64,000 nucleotides of DNA from JAEUUM01 sp038326165 (GTDB lineage Bacteria; Bacteroidota; Bacteroidia; Chitinophagales; Saprospiraceae). The position numbers were made by a program, and so were the translations under genes. The stretch lies in assembly GCA_038326165.1 (NCBI GenBank), contig JBBQJT010000010.1, positions 15,479 through 79,478 of the forward strand. Direction: 5' to 3'. The notes under the pieces are model-generated. The model saw only the letters and a program-made list of their open reading frames with translations, searched no databases and was not told the DNA's origin. This document shows positions 43,076-51,317 of this stretch, one piece after another; within the stretch, counting starts at the first letter, position 1, and each line of letters begins with the position of its first letter.

Positions 43076-45008
43076 TATTGGTAGAATTATTAATTTGGGC
43101 TGTAGGGATTTTAATCAAACTGGTGTCACCCGGTAACTGACCTGCACCCTTTCGAATAGAAGATTTTTTCTTAATTCGGACGGTATTTATACTTTTCATA
43201 CGTTCAAACAAAGCAGTTCTGGTAGTTGTACCAGTTAAGTATTTTTCCATAATCAGACTTGCTATTGGCGCTGCAAATTCAGCTCCCCTACCTGCGTTTT
43301 CTATTAGAACAGCAACTGCTATTTTTGGAGCATTAACTGGAGCAAAGCCAAAAAAAACCGAATGGTCTTCCCCTTGAGAATTTTGAGAAGTTCCAGTTTT
43401 GCCAGCTACTGAAATGCCTGGTATGTATGCTTGCCTACCAGTACCATATAATACAACACGTTCCATTCCATCCACCACAGGCTGGAAATTATTGGGACTG
43501 ATCTTGGCAGTATGTTTCTTATAAAATGAGCTATCAATTTTCCAGACCGGATTTTTATATCCTTTGATTAAGTGTGGGGTATAAAAGTATCCCCGATTGG
43601 CTATTATTGCGGCGATGTTAGCCATTTGAAGAGTGGTAAGTTGAATTTCACCCTGTCCTATACCGATAGACATAATTGTTGGACTCCTCCACCCTCTTCG
43701 TTTTTTGTATAGTTTGTCATAATAAGTTGGAGTTGGAACATTTCCAGCTTTTTCATGCGGATAATCTATCCCTATTGTATGCCCAAGTCCAAATTCAGAA
43801 AGATATTCAACAAAAATGTTCAAACCTTTTCCTGGCAGGTGAAAACTGTATTGATCAATGATATCCCTAGTCAGTTGGAAAAAATATGAATTGCATGAAT
43901 GTTGTAATGCTGAAGCCATTGAGGTGATCGGCACATGATGGTGGCATCCCCACTTGATGGTACCATAATAATAAGAACCCGAACACGGAATATATCTATT
44001 GGGCGTGGTTAGTCCCTCCTCCAAAGCGATTAAGCCAACCAATGTTTTGAATACCGATCCAGGAGGATATTTGGCCATAATGGTTCTATCAAAAAATGGT
44101 TTGAGTGTATCAGTGGCAAGCTTTTGATATGCTTTGCCTCGCTCGGGACCAACAGCAAGTAAATTTGGGTCAAAATTGGGTGAGGTAGCCAATGCAAGAA
44201 CTTCCCCTGTTGAAGGTTCAATTGCCACAATACTTCCTGTCTTATTGCTCAATAACTCCTCGGCAAATGCTTGAAGGTCAATATCAAATGACCCAATTAA
44301 ATCCTGTCCAGCAATAGCCGCAATATCAAAATTACCACCTTGGTAACTGTCAACTTCTTTGCCCCTGCTATTTCGCAGACCGTATCTTATTCCACGGCTT
44401 CCTCTCAATTGCTCATCGTACGAAAGTTCAACACCTGAGGAACCAATGTAATCGCCGGGAAAATACTTTCCTTCATTTTTGTCAATATCCTTTTCAGTAA
44501 CTTCTGATAGATATCCCAAAATATTGGCAGCATGAGGAAAAGGGTAACTTCTGTGTTCTCTGGTTTGCAAATAAAAGCCTGAAAACTGATACAATTGTTC
44601 AGAAAGAGGTGCGATCATCTTTGGATCTAAGCCAGTCAAAAAAGTAAAAGGAAGGGCCTTTGAAAATCTTTTTGACTGCCAATCTTTATTCAATATTGAA
44701 TCAAAAGTCATCCTGTTTATGCCCAATAACTTACAAAATTTCAAAGTATCCATTTGAGGAGTGATCTCCTTGACCACTACAGATATATCAAATATGGGCT
44801 CATTGATGATGAGCTGCTTCCCGTTTCTGTCAAATATCAGACCTCTGCTGGGATAGGTATAATGTCGTGAAATGGTTACCGATTGAGCTCTGTTTCCTAA
44901 CGAGCTATCCAAAATCTGCAAATAAAATAGCTTCCCTACGAGTGTGAGGCTGAAGATGATAAAAATTACCTTAATTACAAATTGTCGTTGGATTAACTCG
45001 TCTTTCAT
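43065..45008 (-). CDS. mrdA: Penicillin-binding protein 2 (peptidoglycan transpeptidase)
   Basis: A 647-residue class B PBP that cross-links wall peptides during elongation with the Mre proteins and RodA. An N-terminal membrane helix (about 11-30) is followed by the pedestal domain (YTYPSRGLIFDRNGK) and the transpeptidase domain with SxxK in PPGSVFKTL, SxN in QHSCNSYFF, and KTG in VAGKTGTSQN. Length is normal. It is 11 bases after mreD. No rodA is adjacent in this window; the next gene downstream is folA. Confidence 0.96.
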   Translation of the reverse strand: MKDELIQRQFVIKVIFIIFSLTLVGKLFYLQILDSSLGNRAQSVTISRHYTYPSRGLIFDRNGKQLIINEPIFDISVVVKEITPQMDTLKFCKLLGINRMTFDSILNKDWQSKRFSKALPFTFLTGLDPKMIAPLSEQLYQFSGFYLQTREHRSYPFPHAANILGYLSEVTEKDIDKNEGKYFPGDYIGSSGVELSYDEQLRGSRGIRYGLRNSRGKEVDSYQGGNFDIAAIAGQDLIGSFDIDLQAFAEELLSNKTGSIVAIEPSTGEVLALATSPNFDPNLLAVGPERGKAYQKLATDTLKPFFDRTIMAKYPPGSVFKTLVGLIALEEGLTTPNRYIPCSGSYYYGTIKWGCHHHVPITSMASALQHSCNSYFFQLTRDIIDQYSFHLPGKGLNIFVEYLSEFGLGHTIGIDYPHEKAGNVPTPTYYDKLYKKRRGWRSPTIMSIGIGQGEIQLTTLQMANIAAIIANRGYFYTPHLIKGYKNPVWKIDSSFYKKHTAKISPNNFQPVVDGMERVVLYGTGRQAYIPGISVAGKTGTSQNSQGEDHSVFFGFAPVNAPKIAVAVLIENAGRGAEFAAPIASLIMEKYLTGTTTRTALFERMKSINTVRIKKKSSIRKGAGQLPGDTSLIKIPTAQINNSTNNDN

Positions 45009-45019
45009 TATTTTTTTTG

Positions 45020-45544
45020 CTACAGTTTTGGATTAAATATAAACAAAAACGCAACAACAACTAAACTACTTACCAAGAACGACAAAACAGATTTGATAAA
45101 TATTTCACCAATATAATAAAATGTGAATACCTCCAAAGTGAAGTAAGAAAAACAAAAAATCAACATCAAAATCGAAGAATATAAAACAAGCGGAAAAAAA
45201 CCAACGCGATAACTTGCACCTTCTTTACCGATTTTGATACCTGAACTTGGTTCTAATACAGACAATGCAAATGGCCTTAAATATGCAGCTATCATCAAGG
45301 AGCCTGCAAAAACACCGGGAGTATCATAAAATAAATCAACAACCAAACCGAAAACGAAGGATAAGAGGATCACCAACCAACGCGCCGTGGTGGCTGGTAA
45401 AAAAAATATTGATACCGGAAAAAAGAAAAATTGAAAATAATGCTTGGTATCACCTGGCATCATTAGGCTTTTCATGATAAGAACCTGTATTAAAAGGGCA
45501 ATTATAAATCTCCAGGCCCATAAACTGATATTACCTGGATTCAT
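45020..45544 (-). CDS. mreD: Rod shape-determining protein MreD
   Basis: A 174-residue membrane protein with about five helices. LLSFVFGLVVDLFYDTPGVFAGSLMIAAYLRP, with Gly-x-x-x-Asp-x-x-x-x-x-x-x-G, is the MreD signature. It is part of the elongasome with MreC and PBP2. The frame opens at 45580, but the ATG at 45544, within the end of mreC (14-base overlap), gives the usual short N-terminus before the first helix. Confidence 0.9.
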   Translation of the reverse strand: MNPGNISLWAWRFIIALLIQVLIMKSLMMPGDTKHYFQFFFFPVSIFFLPATTARWLVILLSFVFGLVVDLFYDTPGVFAGSLMIAAYLRPFALSVLEPSSGIKIGKEGASYRVGFFPLVLYSSILMLIFCFSYFTLEVFTFYYIGEIFIKSVLSFLVSSLVVVAFLFIFNPKL

Positions 45545-46355
45545 AAGAATCTTTTTGAAGTTGATCCAATTCAGGCGCAAACTTTGATATAATCACATAT
45601 ACTTGGTTCAGTTTAGCAATATCTACCTTTGTTTTGCAGTCCAGAGAATAGTAATTGGTACCCGGCTTAATTCCGATTTTGCCTACAATTCCAACAAAGT
45701 ATCCCTTCGGGAAGATCATTGAAAAACCAGAAGTTTGGATGGTGTCACCGATCTTTACTGTAGCGTGTTTGGGTAAATCATTGAGTTCTAGAATTCTTGG
45801 ATCTTTCTCGTTCCAAGTTACAGTGCCAAAGTAATTGTTACTCCTAATTGCACCACTCAATTTGAATTCATCATTTAAAACAGAAAGCACTAATCCGTAA
45901 TGATTAGATACCTTTTTAACGATTCCAACTATTCCGTCCTTGGTTATAACACCTTGTCCCTCTCGAATTCCATCCAAATAACCCTTGTCAATAGTCAGAT
46001 AATTACTGCTACTTGTAATACTGTTATTTATGACTCTTGCAGCAGAGACTTTAAATGCCTTGGTGGAATCCATTCTGGTAACTAAAGAATCAAGAACAAT
46101 CGCATTGTTGAATTTCTCTTGGTATAAAGAAGCGTTTTCAACTGCTAAACTGTCGGCAACAATGGACATATTAACGAATGATTGCACTTGTGCATATTTA
46201 TCAAATACCTTTCCTGCTACAATATTGCTGGAGTTCAAAAAGATATCGTGCTGGCTTTTGTTGTAGTTGATAATCAGATACAAGCATACCAATTCAAGAC
46301 CAAGGAACAAAAAGAAGGTTCCAAATCTTTGAATGAACAACAGTATGCTTCCCAT
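45531..46355 (-). CDS. mreC: Rod shape-determining protein MreC
   Basis: A 274-residue bitopic protein. A membrane helix (about 11-28) precedes a helical segment and then the paired beta-barrel periplasmic domain, with the conserved LTIDKGYLDGIREGQGVITKDGIVGIVKKV stretch and KIGDTIQTSGFSMIFPKGYFVGIV. It binds PBP2 and links it to MreB. It lies 20 bases after mreB in the same operon. Confidence 0.94.
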   Translation of the reverse strand: MGSILLFIQRFGTFFLFLGLELVCLYLIINYNKSQHDIFLNSSNIVAGKVFDKYAQVQSFVNMSIVADSLAVENASLYQEKFNNAIVLDSLVTRMDSTKAFKVSAARVINNSITSSSNYLTIDKGYLDGIREGQGVITKDGIVGIVKKVSNHYGLVLSVLNDEFKLSGAIRSNNYFGTVTWNEKDPRILELNDLPKHATVKIGDTIQTSGFSMIFPKGYFVGIVGKIGIKPGTNYYSLDCKTKVDIAKLNQVYVIISKFAPELDQLQKDSYESR

Positions 46356-46375
46356 AATGCTTCAAAGTGAAGGCC

Positions 46376-47407
46376 CTAGACACTTTTTCTGTCAATGATG
46401 AATGAATATCTTTCCGTATTTTTCAATGCCATACTGGTTCCTTTAACCACTGCAGTAAGTGGATCATCTGCAATATGAACTTGGAGTTTGGTTTTGGCCG
46501 ATATTCTAAGATCTAGTCCACGAAGTAATGCTCCACCACCGGTGAGATAAATACCTCTTTTATATATATCAGATGATAATTCAGGTGGCGTTGTCTCAAG
46601 TGCCTTGAGTATTGCTTCTTCTACTTTGGCAATAGATTTGTCAACCGCTCCTGCTATTTCTTTGTAATTCACAGATATTTGTCTTGGAATTCCACTTACC
46701 AAATCTCTTCCATTTACTGGGTAGTCATCCGGTGGATTTTCGAGATGAGCCAAAGCAGAGCCAACATGAATTTTGATTTGTTCAGCACTTCTTTCACCTA
46801 CGAGCATATTATGGACACGCTTCATATAATCTATAATGTCTTGGGTAAATTCATCACCTGCAGTGCGGATCGATTGATCGCAAACAATACCTGATAATGC
46901 AATAACCGCAATTTCTGTGGTACCACCACCGATATCAATTACCATATTACCTACTGGCTCTTCGACATCCAATCCTATTCCTAAAGCTGCAGCCATTGGT
47001 TCGTGGATCAAATAGGTCTCTTTAGAATCTACATGATCTGCTGATTCAAAAACTGCTCTTTTCTCTACTTCCGTAATTCCAGAAGGAATACAAATCACCA
47101 TTTTCATGTGACTGAAGAACTTCTTGCGAACCCCAATTAGGTTGATGAATCCTTCAATCATGCTCTCTGCCGCTTGAAAATCAGCAATCACACCATCCTT
47201 CAATGGACGAACGGTTCTGATGTTATCGTGCGTTTTTTCGTGCATTTGCATGGCTCTCCGACCTACGGCAATTGTTTCTCCAGTTTTGCGATCAATGGCA
47301 ACTATTGAAGGTTCGTCGATAACAATTTTATCATCCTGCATGATGAGGGTATTTGCGGTACCAAGATCAATAGCAAGTTCTTGTTTGAAAAAATTAAAAA
47401 ATTTCAT
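46376..47407 (-). CDS. mreB: Rod shape-determining protein MreB
   Basis: A 343-residue bacterial actin that directs lateral wall synthesis. Phosphate loop 1 reads ELAIDLGTANTLI, phosphate 2 is NMVIDIGGGTTEIAVI, and the adenosine motif is YLTGGGALLRGLD. The N-terminal amphipathic helix MKFFNFFKQ anchors it to the membrane. The frame is open upstream to 47515, but only MKFFNFF fits the family start. It heads mreB-mreC-mreD-mrdA-folA-DUF2851. No convincing promoter box could be placed in the 100 bases upstream. Confidence 0.97.
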   Translation of the reverse strand: MKFFNFFKQELAIDLGTANTLIMQDDKIVIDEPSIVAIDRKTGETIAVGRRAMQMHEKTHDNIRTVRPLKDGVIADFQAAESMIEGFINLIGVRKKFFSHMKMVICIPSGITEVEKRAVFESADHVDSKETYLIHEPMAAALGIGLDVEEPVGNMVIDIGGGTTEIAVIALSGIVCDQSIRTAGDEFTQDIIDYMKRVHNMLVGERSAEQIKIHVGSALAHLENPPDDYPVNGRDLVSGIPRQISVNYKEIAGAVDKSIAKVEEAILKALETTPPELSSDIYKRGIYLTGGGALLRGLDLRISAKTKLQVHIADDPLTAVVKGTSMALKNTERYSFIIDRKSV

Positions 47408-47544
47408 ATCGTAAATATAACTGTATCGTAGTTGACAGAGACAGTAATTTTTTTTAAGAGTGCAAAACAACGAAAAATATAGCAAATAACCCAAGTTTAA
47501 GCCTACAAAATCCAATTGAAGTCAATAATTTATTGCACTGAAAC

Positions 47545-48849
47545 TCAATTCACCGCATTAATTTCAGCTTTTAAGCTTTCGCTGGATTCAATATTTCCAG
47601 CTATCGTTATGATAAAATCTTCAATGTTCAACCAATCTGAAGCAATTCTCAGTATTTCATCGCGATTGATAGAATTAATTCTGTCAACAGTAAAATCCAA
47701 AGCTTCAGGGGCCACAGCTTCATTAACCAGCAGTTTTGTCAGATTGGCTTTGCGAAATGGTCCATCAACTGATTGCATTAAATTTCCCATAAGGTGTCGT
47801 TTCATTTGCTCAAACTCTTGTTTGGATACCAATTGCTCTTTCATCATTTTCATGTGAATGGTTATTGCCCTCAGGGACTCTGTAAGATTAACAGCGCTCA
47901 ACTCACATGAAATAATCAAGCAGCTGTCAAACACCATCGGTTCCAAATAAGATCCAATATGGTATGTTAATCCTTGCTTTTCTCTTAAGTCCATACTCAA
48001 CCTAGAGCCAAAATAGGCGCCAAATATCAGATTAAGCATATACAAATCAATAAATCCTGCATCCCTTCTGAGCAATGATTTCCTGGCCAATCTTAGCGAA
48101 CTTTGGGTTTTGTCATCAATGTGCAAAATACTTACGCGCTCACCTTTATAAATTTGGGGCCTATAGCTTATATCAATCCCATGGAAGCTGCTTGTCTTGC
48201 CAAATCTAATAGCCAATTCCTTTTCTATTTCACTCGAAATACAACCACTGATAAAAATTCGAAGCTTTGAATCAAGCAGTAATCGGTGGTGCCTTACGGT
48301 ATCTTCTTGATTAATTTCCTCAATCAATTGGGTGGTCGTGTTGTAACCGTATGGCGAATTTGGTCCAAATAAATTTTCTGTAATATCTCGATAAGAAACA
48401 ATTTCACCCCTTGTCAAATCAATGCTTAATTTTTGTGCACTGTTGTCTTTGATTCTTTCTAAATCATCGGCTGACAGCAATGGTTCATTGATTATTTCAT
48501 CAATGAGCTTGATCAATTCAATTGCTTTATCGACCAAACAGTACAAAGTAATTGTTGCATAATCAACTCCTGAATCGACTTGAAATGTAGCGCCAGCCTT
48601 GTCAAACAACTCGGCTATGTCGTTTCCACTTCTGCTTTTTGTGCCTTCGGATAAAAGTTTACAGGTAAAGCTGTCGGCAAGTTTTTTATGTTCTGCGGGT
48701 CTTCCAGCCATAAAAGTCCATTCGATTTTAATAACTGGCAATTCGTTGCTGCGATGAATCCACATTTCGACTCCATTGTCCAAGGTAGAAAATTCAGGCT
48801 TTTCAAATAATATTTTCTTAACTGAGGTGATCCTTGGTTTGGTATTCAT
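47545..48849 (-). CDS. M16 family peptidase-like protein lacking the zinc motif
   Basis: A 434-residue single-module M16 (pitrilysin/processing-peptidase) fold. The overall pattern is clear: LDNGVEMWIHRSNELPVIKIEWTFMAGRPAEHKKLAD at the start, KIRIFISGCIS-type strand, and LNLIFGAYFGSRLSMDLREKQGLTYHIGSY near residue 300. At the place of HxxEH the sequence is SFTCK (residues 60-64), so it cannot bind zinc or cleave. Such subunits normally pair with an active M16 partner, as in M16B pairs; no active partner is visible in this window. Confidence 0.9.
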   Translation of the reverse strand: MNTKPRITSVKKILFEKPEFSTLDNGVEMWIHRSNELPVIKIEWTFMAGRPAEHKKLADSFTCKLLSEGTKSRSGNDIAELFDKAGATFQVDSGVDYATITLYCLVDKAIELIKLIDEIINEPLLSADDLERIKDNSAQKLSIDLTRGEIVSYRDITENLFGPNSPYGYNTTTQLIEEINQEDTVRHHRLLLDSKLRIFISGCISSEIEKELAIRFGKTSSFHGIDISYRPQIYKGERVSILHIDDKTQSSLRLARKSLLRRDAGFIDLYMLNLIFGAYFGSRLSMDLREKQGLTYHIGSYLEPMVFDSCLIISCELSAVNLTESLRAITIHMKMMKEQLVSKQEFEQMKRHLMGNLMQSVDGPFRKANLTKLLVNEAVAPEALDFTVDRINSINRDEILRIASDWLNIEDFIITIAGNIESSESLKAEINAVN

Positions 48850-48865
48850 ATTAGTATTGAGTGCC

Positions 48866-48896
48866 CAAAATTGAGTATTTATTACTTGTCAACAAA
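48866..48896 (-). promoter_or_regulatory. Possible promoter of the M16-like gene
   Basis: On the minus strand TTTG (48896-48893), a 19-base spacer and CAATTTTG (48873-48866), with one mismatch to TAnnTTTG. The box ends 16 bases before the ATG. Confidence 0.45.
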
Positions 48897-48991
48897 ATTT
48901 AAAATATTAACAGCAAGCTCCTCAAATTAAGAATTTTCACATTTCATTGATATTAATTGAAATTATTTCACCAAAAGAGCAGAACAAAGCT

Positions 48992-48999
48992 TACTTTTG
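48992..48999 (+). promoter_or_regulatory. -7 box of dnaN
   Basis: TACTTTTG followed by C fits TAnnTTTG. A TTTC lies 22 bases upstream as a poor -33 element. Transcription would start near 49006, so the ATG at 49024 is the right start and the upstream-open part of the frame is not translated. Confidence 0.6.
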
Positions 49000-49023
49000 C
49001 GACTACAATTGCTACGGCATTTC

Positions 49024-50145
49024 ATGAAATTCCAATCCTCCTCCAACGAATTGTTAAAGCACCTGCAAATAGCGCAGGGCTCTATCAGCAACAATCCTGT
49101 AATTCCAATATTGGAAGCATTTTTGTTCAAACTTGAAAATGGCTTATTGCAAATAACAGCCTCCGATCTGGAAACCACCATCATTACTGAGGTGAAAGTA
49201 ACCAGTGATCAAAGTGGCGTTATTGCAGTCCCTGCCAAAATATTGGTTGAAACATTAAAGGCTTTGCCATCTCAGCCCATAGATTTTGACGCTGATGATG
49301 AAACAAATGCTATTACCATTACCAGTGCTTATGGAAAATATAAGCTATCTGGTGAAAATGGGGCAGATTATCCCGAAACACCCATAGCCAGCGACGCTTT
49401 AAGTGTGACCCTTCCGTCTTCACTTTTGAATTTGGCCATCAACACAACGATATTTGCTACTACCTCGGATGAATTGCGCCCCGCTATGACTGGGGTTTAC
49501 TTTCAAATAGAACCGAATGCAATGACCTTTGTGGCTACAGATGCACACAAATTGGTAAAATTTGTCTTAAAAATTGACAATAAAGACATTAGCACAACTT
49601 TCATTGTACCCAAAAAGGCACTGAATTTATTGAAATCTGCCTTGGCAGTTTCTGAAACCGTTTCAATTCGATTCAACAAAAAGAACGCTTTTTTTAATTT
49701 TGGTGATTATTTGCTTGCCTGTAGGTTGATTGATGGAAGATTTCCTGATTACAACGCAGTAATACCTGTTGACAATCCCAATATGATGAGTATCAATCGC
49801 TTGGACTTTCTTAATTCCTTGAAGCGACTTGCCATTTATGCAAATAAAACTACCAACCAGGTCTTATTAAAAATCGAAAAAAGTGAATTGAAGATCTCGT
49901 CGCAAGATCTTGACTTCTCAAACGAAGCTGAGGAAAGCATTAAGTGTGAATTTAGCGGAGATTCAATGCATATCGCTTTCAACGCAAAGTTTTTGATTGA
50001 AATGCTAAGTGTATTGAATGAGGAAACAGTTGTTCTTGAAATGTCTGTTCCAAATCGTGCAGGTATTTTAAAGCCTGCTGAACAAGATCCTGGTCAAGAT
50101 ATGCTGATGTTGGTTATGCCTGTTATGCTGAATACTGCCAATTAA
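49024..50145 (+). CDS. dnaN: DNA polymerase III subunit beta (sliding clamp)
   Basis: A 373-residue clamp of three repeated domains. The start MKFQSSSNELLKHLQIAQGSISNNPVIPILEAFLF is the usual domain-1 opening, FATTSDELRPAMTGVYFQI with VATDAHKLVKF marks domain 2, and the hydrophobic-pocket C-terminus MLMLVMPVML appears in place of the E. coli 'VVMPMRL' end. Length is normal. dnaA is not adjacent. It is followed in the same direction by a lipoprotein gene, nadD and porZ. Confidence 0.97.
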   Translation: MKFQSSSNELLKHLQIAQGSISNNPVIPILEAFLFKLENGLLQITASDLETTIITEVKVTSDQSGVIAVPAKILVETLKALPSQPIDFDADDETNAITITSAYGKYKLSGENGADYPETPIASDALSVTLPSSLLNLAINTTIFATTSDELRPAMTGVYFQIEPNAMTFVATDAHKLVKFVLKIDNKDISTTFIVPKKALNLLKSALAVSETVSIRFNKKNAFFNFGDYLLACRLIDGRFPDYNAVIPVDNPNMMSINRLDFLNSLKRLAIYANKTTNQVLLKIEKSELKISSQDLDFSNEAEESIKCEFSGDSMHIAFNAKFLIEMLSVLNEETVVLEMSVPNRAGILKPAEQDPGQDMLMLVMPVMLNTAN

Positions 50146-50197
50146 TTGTACAATCACCAATAGACTTCTTAATTTAGATATACCGTTTTATTTCCTC

Positions 50198-50674
50198 ATG
50201 ACGATGCATTCCCTCAACAGGTTTTTAGTTGCAATAGGTTTTTTGGTATTTGCCAGCATTTTGCTAACAGCATGCAGCAAAGACAACGATGCTGAGGACA
50301 TTTTTTTGAAATGGCAAAAACTCATTGATGAAAATAACTTTGCTGAGGCAGCATTATTGGGTACACCAAGGTGTAAAGATTGGCTGAAAACCATGGAAAA
50401 AATGAACTCAATAACGGATCCTGAGTTCGCCACTACCGAAGTGGTTTACGTGAAATACGACTCCATTGGCTGTCAAATATTGAATGATACTTCTTGTATT
50501 TGTAGGTTTAGGATCAAAGATGAATTAGGTATAATAGAAGATTCGATTTATCTTTTTAAAACCGGACGCAAATGGCTTGTTGATATTCCTATTAGTGAAC
50601 AACCAACCCAAGAAGATACAGAAGACTTTTTAGATGAGCTGAACGAAACTGTTACCGACACAAGTTACCTGTAA
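50198..50674 (+). CDS. Small lipoprotein of unknown function (DUF4878-like)
   Basis: A 158-residue lipoprotein with hydrophobic leader and lipobox LLTAC at Cys26, followed by Ser-Lys, a plus-type outer or inner leaflet signal. The mature part, EDIFLKWQKLIDENNFAEAALLGTPRCKDWL, resembles the NTF2-like fold of DUF4878 lipoproteins, with a Cys pair (CQIL..TSCICRF) that could form a disulfide. Function unknown. The ATG at 50204 is an alternative start. It ends five bases before nadD. Confidence 0.7.
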   Translation: MTMHSLNRFLVAIGFLVFASILLTACSKDNDAEDIFLKWQKLIDENNFAEAALLGTPRCKDWLKTMEKMNSITDPEFATTEVVYVKYDSIGCQILNDTSCICRFRIKDELGIIEDSIYLFKTGRKWLVDIPISEQPTQEDTEDFLDELNETVTDTSYL

Positions 50675-50679
50675 CCAAG

Positions 50680-51252
50680 GTGAAAATAGGATTATTTTTT
50701 GGATCGTTCAATCCCATTCATACTGGTCACCTAATGATCGCAAATTTTGCTGCAACCCACATGGATTTGGAGTCCGTTTGGTTGGTAGTTAGTCCTCATA
50801 ACCCACTTAAAACTAAGGAATCTCTAGCTCCAGATCGTGAAAGGCTGCATTTGGTGCGGTTGGCCATTGAAGACAATATCAAACTGCAGGCATGCGATAT
50901 TGAATTCAATCTTCCCAAGCCATCATATACCATTGACACTCTTACTTACATCCAAGAAAAGTATCCGCAACATGAATTTCACTTGATCATTGGTGCAGAT
51001 TCACTCCTTACAATACCCAAATGGAAGAATTATGAGCTGTTGCTAAAAAATCACTCCTTTTATGTGTATCCAAGACCAGGCGAAGATCTTTCCAACTGGA
51101 AGCAATATCCCAATATCAAGTTGATTGAAGCTCCACAAATGTTACTTTCTGCTACCCAAATTCGGAGATACATCAAGGAAAAGAAAAGTATAAAATACTT
51201 GGTGCCAATACAAGTTGAGGAATACCTTGTGACCAGCCATTTCTTTAAATAA
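50680..51252 (+). CDS. nadD: Nicotinate-nucleotide adenylyltransferase
   Basis: A 190-residue enzyme that adenylates nicotinate mononucleotide in NAD synthesis. The nucleotidyltransferase motif GxFxPxHxGH is present as GLFFGSFNPIHTGHL (residues 4-18). VWLVVSPHNPLK and the late LLSATQIRRYIKEKKSIKYLVP (ISSTxIR equivalent) are diagnostic. The start codon is GTG at 50680, five bases after the lipoprotein stop. The usual length supports this start. Confidence 0.96.
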   Translation: MKIGLFFGSFNPIHTGHLMIANFAATHMDLESVWLVVSPHNPLKTKESLAPDRERLHLVRLAIEDNIKLQACDIEFNLPKPSYTIDTLTYIQEKYPQHEFHLIIGADSLLTIPKWKNYELLLKNHSFYVYPRPGEDLSNWKQYPNIKLIEAPQMLLSATQIRRYIKEKKSIKYLVPIQVEEYLVTSHFFK

Positions 51253-51317
51253 TAGATTCCACTCAATATTCTATTTATTAAGGCGTTATGCTTATCATTG
51301 CAATTATTAATAAAAGT

